Below are positions 60,954 to 64,000 of a DNA stretch of 64,000 nt, one piece after another. Source of the DNA: Acidovorax sp. A1169 (lineage in GTDB: Bacteria > Pseudomonadota > Gammaproteobacteria > Burkholderiales > Burkholderiaceae_C); NCBI RefSeq assembly GCF_030704685.1, contig NZ_JAUZDX010000011.1, positions 147,589 to 211,588 on the forward strand, in the 5' to 3' direction. Numbering within the stretch: position 1 is the stretch's first letter; each line of letters begins with the position of its first letter. The translations under genes and the position numbers were made by a program. The notes under the pieces were generated by a model that saw only the letters and a list, made by a program, of their open reading frames with translations, searched no databases and had not been told where the DNA came from.

Positions 60954-60988
60954 GCAATCCTCACGTACCGCAAGTACGTTCCGGTTGC
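60954..60988. repeat. Imperfect palindromic intergenic repeat
   Basis: GCAATCCTCACGTAC and GTACGTTCCGGTTGC are inverted copies with 12 of 15 matching bases and a 5-base loop. The 204-bp gap between the thiolase and hydrolase genes holds nothing else recognisable. It resembles repeats I recall between Burkholderiales genes; not checked. Confidence 0.55.
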
Positions 60989-61109
60989 TGTGCTCCGTCC
61001 GCCTAGCCTGAAGACCGCTCGCTACGCCCTTGAGGGCGGGGTTGAAGAGCACGTTGTTTGAAGTGTTTTCCATTGAACCGGCGCAGATCGGTCCTCACAG
61101 GAGACAGGC

Positions 61110-61994
61110 ATGGACAAGCAGACTTTGCAGGTGGTTGGCGGGGTGCCGTTGGCGCTGCGCGTGTACGAGCCTGAGGGCAGTGTTGCCGTTCGCGCCAGCG
61201 TCGTGATTGGCGGGGCCATGGGGGTGCGGCAGGGGTTTTATGAAGCGTTTGCGCGCTGGTTGGCGCAGCAGGGGTTTCGGGTCACGACGTTCGACTACCG
61301 GGGGCATGGGGATTCGCTGCAGGGTCCCATGCGGGCCGTGAAGGCGGATCTGTTCGACTGGGCGCAGGACTACGAGGCCGTGATTTCGGCTGCCAAGGCG
61401 GCGCTGCCTGCGTCGCCGCTGTACCTGCTGGGGCACAGCCTGGGGGCGCAGTTGCCAGGGTTGCTGCGCAACCCGGGGCAGGTCGATGGGCTGCTGAGCG
61501 TGGCGGCGGGCAGTGGGTACTGGCGCGACAATGCGCCGCAGCTCAAGCGCATCGTTCCGTATTTCTGGTGGGTGCTGGTGCCGCTGGCCACGCGGCTGTG
61601 CGGTTATTTTCCGGGTCGCACGCTCAAGAAGGTCGGCGACCTGCCGGCCGGCGTGATCCTGCAATGGCGCCGCTGGTGCCTGCACCCGGCCTACAGTGTG
61701 GGGGCCGAAGGTACTGCCGTGGCACAGAGCTACGGGGCCGTGCGCTTTCCGGTGCTGGCCCTGTCGATGAGCGACGACGAACTCATGACGCTGCGCGGCA
61801 CGCACAACCTGGTCAACCTGTATGCCAACACCGAACGCCGGGTGGAGAGCATCACCCCGGCGGATCTGCAGGTGCGCCGCATCGGGCATTTCGGTTTCTT
61901 TCGCGACCAGTTTAGCAGCAGCCTGTGGCCGCGCGCGGCGGCGGCCTTGCTGGCGGGGCTGGGTGCGGCCACAGTCACCGGCACGACGGTGTAG
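61110..61994 (+). CDS. Alpha/beta-hydrolase-fold protein
   Basis: 294 residues. Serine nucleophile in YLLGHSLGAQLPG, oxyanion region ASVVIGGAMGVRQGFYEAFARWLAQQGF, and VTTFDYRGHGDS before it. A late His in RIGHFGFFRDQF completes the triad, with Asp likely in MSDDELM. A hydrophobic segment (about 145-170) may form a lid or membrane contact. It resembles lysophospholipase/esterase-like proteins found beside fad genes. Substrate unknown. Confidence 0.8.
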   Translation: MDKQTLQVVGGVPLALRVYEPEGSVAVRASVVIGGAMGVRQGFYEAFARWLAQQGFRVTTFDYRGHGDSLQGPMRAVKADLFDWAQDYEAVISAAKAALPASPLYLLGHSLGAQLPGLLRNPGQVDGLLSVAAGSGYWRDNAPQLKRIVPYFWWVLVPLATRLCGYFPGRTLKKVGDLPAGVILQWRRWCLHPAYSVGAEGTAVAQSYGAVRFPVLALSMSDDELMTLRGTHNLVNLYANTERRVESITPADLQVRRIGHFGFFRDQFSSSLWPRAAAALLAGLGAATVTGTTV

Positions 61995-62021
61995 TCCCGT
62001 AATTCGCGGCACACTCAGCGC

Positions 62022-62903
62022 ATGACCAGCACCAAGACCCCGCACGTCAGCGACGACGCTTCGGCAACACCCGCCGACCAACACCGCCACCCGCTCGACG
62101 AAGCGCTGCAGCTGTCCACCAGCGGTGATGCCCCGGGGCAGTACCAGGGTCAGACCCACCCCGGTTACTGGAACATGGTCGGTCCGTTTGGCGGCATCAC
62201 GGCGGCCAGCCTGCTCAAGGCCATCCTGCTGCACCCGGACCGGCTGGGCGATCCCCTGTCGCTCACGGTCAACTACGCGGGGGCCTTGGTGGAGGGCGCC
62301 TTCACCATCCAGGCCGTGCCCGTGCGCACCAACCGCTCCACCCAGCACTGGACACTGTCCATCCTGCAAGCCGATGCCGAGGGTGCGCTGGTGGTCACCA
62401 CCACCGGCACGGCGGTGACAGCCGTGCGCCGCGAGACCTGGAGCGTGGGCGATCTGCCCATGCCCGAGGTGACGCCGCCCGGCGAGCTGGCGCCCATTGC
62501 CCGGCAAGGGGTGGAGTGGATCAATCGCTATGAAATGCGCCCGTTGAAAGGTCCCATCCCCAACACCTGGGATGGCAGCGGCGATCACAGCACCACGCAG
62601 CTGTGGATGCGTGATGCGCCACCGCGGCCGCTTGATTTTCTGTCGCTCGCCGCCCTGGCCGATGTGTTCTACCCGCGCGTCTGGCTGCGCCGCGCACGCC
62701 GCGTGCCGGCGGGCACGGTGTCCATCACCGTGTATTTCCACGCCAGTTCGGAGCAATTGCAAGCCACCGGCACCGGCCACCTGCTGGGCCAGGCGCGCGG
62801 CCAGGAGTTCCGCAACGGCTTCTTCGACCAGACCGCCCAGCTGTGGAACGAGGCCGGCACCATGCTGGCCACGAGCCACCAGATCGTTTACTACAAGGAA
62901 TGA
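62022..62903 (+). CDS. Acyl-CoA thioesterase, TesB-like double hotdog
   Basis: 293 residues. Two hotdog halves: TSGDAPGQYQGQTHPGYWNMVGPFGGITAASLLKAI at the start, with the GG helix entry, and LDFLSLAALADVFYPR...GTVSITVYFHASSEQLQATG in the second, with GQEFRNGFFDQTAQLWNEAGTMLATSHQ at the end. This is the TesB/4HBT_3 layout. It hydrolyses acyl-CoA to free acid and CoA. It follows the hydrolase gene by 27 bp. Confidence 0.82.
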   Translation: MTSTKTPHVSDDASATPADQHRHPLDEALQLSTSGDAPGQYQGQTHPGYWNMVGPFGGITAASLLKAILLHPDRLGDPLSLTVNYAGALVEGAFTIQAVPVRTNRSTQHWTLSILQADAEGALVVTTTGTAVTAVRRETWSVGDLPMPEVTPPGELAPIARQGVEWINRYEMRPLKGPIPNTWDGSGDHSTTQLWMRDAPPRPLDFLSLAALADVFYPRVWLRRARRVPAGTVSITVYFHASSEQLQATGTGHLLGQARGQEFRNGFFDQTAQLWNEAGTMLATSHQIVYYKE

Positions 62904-62992
62904 TGGATGCAAGGCGGGCAGGGGGCGTTAGCATCCTGCGCCCGCATCCGTCCTTCGATGCCCCATTCATCCCAAACCCCGAGATTCCCGCC

Positions 62993-63769
62993 ATGACTGC
63001 ATCCACCCAAGACATCCTCGTCCACACCGAAGCCGGTGTCACCACCATCACCTTCAACCGGGTGGACAAGAAAAACTCCATCACCACCACCATGTACGCG
63101 GCCATGGCCGATGCGCTGGTTGCGGCCGAAGCGGACGCCGCCGTGCGCGTGGTGGTGTTCCAGGGCGATGTGGCGATCTTCAGCGCGGGCAACGACATCG
63201 GCGACTTCTTGCAACAGCCGCCGGCCACGCAGGATTCGCCGGTGTTCCGCTTCCTGCATGGCATTGCCGCGTTCCCCAAGCCCGTCATCGCATCCGTCTG
63301 CGGTCCGGCCGTGGGCATCGGCACGACCATGTTGTTCCATTGCGACCTGGTCTATGCAGGTGACAACGCCGCGTTCTCCATGCCCTTCGTGAACCTTGGC
63401 CTGTGCCCCGAAGCGGCGTCGAGCCTGCTGGTGCCGCAGATGATGGGTTACCACCGTGCGGCCGAGGCGTTGCTGCTGGGCGAGCCCTTCATGGCCGAGG
63501 CTGCGCTGGAAGTGGGTCTGGTGAACCGCGTGGTGCCGCCTACGGAGTGCAATGGCATCGCGCAGGCGCAGGCGAAGAAGCTGGCTGCCAAGCCCTTGTC
63601 GGCCTTGATCGAGACCAAGCGGTTGATGAAGAAGGGGCAGATTCAGCCGGTGCTGGAGCGCATGGCGGAAGAGGGCGCCAGCTTTGGGCGCATGCTGCGC
63701 GAGCCTGCTGCGCGGGAGGCGTTTTCGGCGTTCATGGAAAAGCGCAAGCCTGACTTCAGCAAGGCCTGA
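62993..63769 (+). CDS. Enoyl-CoA hydratase/isomerase
   Basis: 258 residues from ATG at 62993. Crotonase fold: TITFNRVDKKNSITTTMYAAM, FSAGNDIGDFLQ (oxyanion loop), SVCGPAVGIGTTMLFHCDLVYAGDNAAFSMPFVNLGLCPEAASSLLVP. The residue after LGL is Cys and the Pro-Glu follows in the next turn, as in several delta-isomerase-like members, so isomerase rather than hydratase activity is possible. Last gene of the cluster in the window. Confidence 0.82.
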   Translation: MTASTQDILVHTEAGVTTITFNRVDKKNSITTTMYAAMADALVAAEADAAVRVVVFQGDVAIFSAGNDIGDFLQQPPATQDSPVFRFLHGIAAFPKPVIASVCGPAVGIGTTMLFHCDLVYAGDNAAFSMPFVNLGLCPEAASSLLVPQMMGYHRAAEALLLGEPFMAEAALEVGLVNRVVPPTECNGIAQAQAKKLAAKPLSALIETKRLMKKGQIQPVLERMAEEGASFGRMLREPAAREAFSAFMEKRKPDFSKA

Positions 63770-63835
63770 TGTTGTGATGGTGGTTGCTTCTGTGCTTTTC
63801 TGAGGGCGGAGGCCGGGTCTCGGCCCGGCGGCCGA

Positions 63836-63869
63836 GGTACCTTTCTTTGAGTCGCCAAAGAAAGGTACC
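63836..63869. repeat. Perfect 14-bp inverted repeat, intergenic
   Basis: GGTACCTTTCTTTG and CAAAGAAAGGTACC around a 6-base loop, followed by a partial copy (CCAAAGAAAGG). It looks like a repeat I recall as widespread between genes of Comamonadaceae. The lack of a T-run argues against a standard terminator, though it may slow polymerase. The rest of the 231 bp to the end of the window shows no gene. Confidence 0.7.
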
Positions 63870-64000
63870 CCAAAGAAAGGCGACCCCGCTGCCCGTGTCC
63901 CCACTCGCCCTGGCGGGCGAGTGGGGCAGCCTGCGATGCTCGGTCCTGGGGTGACGCCGAAGAACTAACTGCGCACCCTCTTCGAGGCAGCTCCGGTCAA

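Noticed and set aside
57111..61073. A 1320-codon open frame on the minus strand opposite the fad genes
   Set aside because: It is the complement of clear fadB, thioesterase and fadA genes. His/Gly-rich composition is typical of the shadow of high-GC coding DNA, and no domain is visible.
1..64000. A genomic island with an integration site
   Set aside because: No tRNA gene, integrase, transposase or flanking direct repeat is visible, so transfer of the surface-layer region cannot be argued from this window.

Overview
GC-rich DNA with the gene content of a beta-proteobacterium, most likely a Comamonadaceae member close to Acidovorax. This rests on codon use, argB next to an slmA-like gene, the fad cluster layout and intergenic repeats of a kind I remember from that family. 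I see no rRNA, tRNA, integrase, insertion sequence or CRISPR array.

Layout. 1-1767: the end of an unrecognised Thr/Pro-rich extracellular protein, a two-way terminator and a GspC-like protein. 1982-10617 (minus strand): a surface polysaccharide or glycolipid cluster with two glycosyltransferases, two methyltransferases, a GNAT protein, an LpxL-like protein, a 72-residue protein and a Wzm/Wzt-type ABC exporter. 10688-16939: a Crp-family regulator divergent from a FecR-domain protein, a CHASE2 cyclase-like protein and a TPR outer-membrane protein. 17404-27857: a cysteine-free S-layer/RTX-like protein with extremely biased codons, a GT41 (OGT-like) glycosyltransferase, a methyltransferase resembling enzymes that methylate surface-protein lysines, an unknown repeat protein, a full-length paralogue of the S-layer-like protein and a miniature paralogue. 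27913-37294 (minus): an acyclic-terpene-utilisation (atu)-like operon with its TetR regulator. 37608-40773: a secreted DUF2135-like protein, a 46-residue ORF and a serralysin-like M10 protease. 40939-47899: a type I secretion operon with two tandem ABC transporters, HlyD and TolC, led by a 202-residue protein that looks like the N-terminal half of a TnpB nuclease. 48096-53487: a WecA/MraY-type transferase, argB, a two-component system and an slmA-like gene. 53624-63769: a TetR-controlled fatty acid beta-oxidation cluster.

How it fits together (inference). The central 37 kb reads as one surface-layer system. The S-layer-like proteins and the M10 protease are cysteine-free and end in similar tails, so they are probable substrates of the type I exporter. 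GT41 and the methyltransferase could modify the S-layer protein in the cytoplasm. The ABC-exported polysaccharide could anchor it, as O-antigen anchors RsaA in Caulobacter. Good TGTGA-N6-TCACA-type sites lie before the FecR/cyclase operon, the main S-layer-like gene, its full paralogue and the secretion operon. The local Crp-family protein keeps the residues that read TGTGA but lacks the usual cAMP-pocket residues, and the neighbouring cyclase lacks its substrate-binding residues. The TnpB-like protein is the most unusual part: its start codon lies inside a perfect 14-bp inverted repeat.
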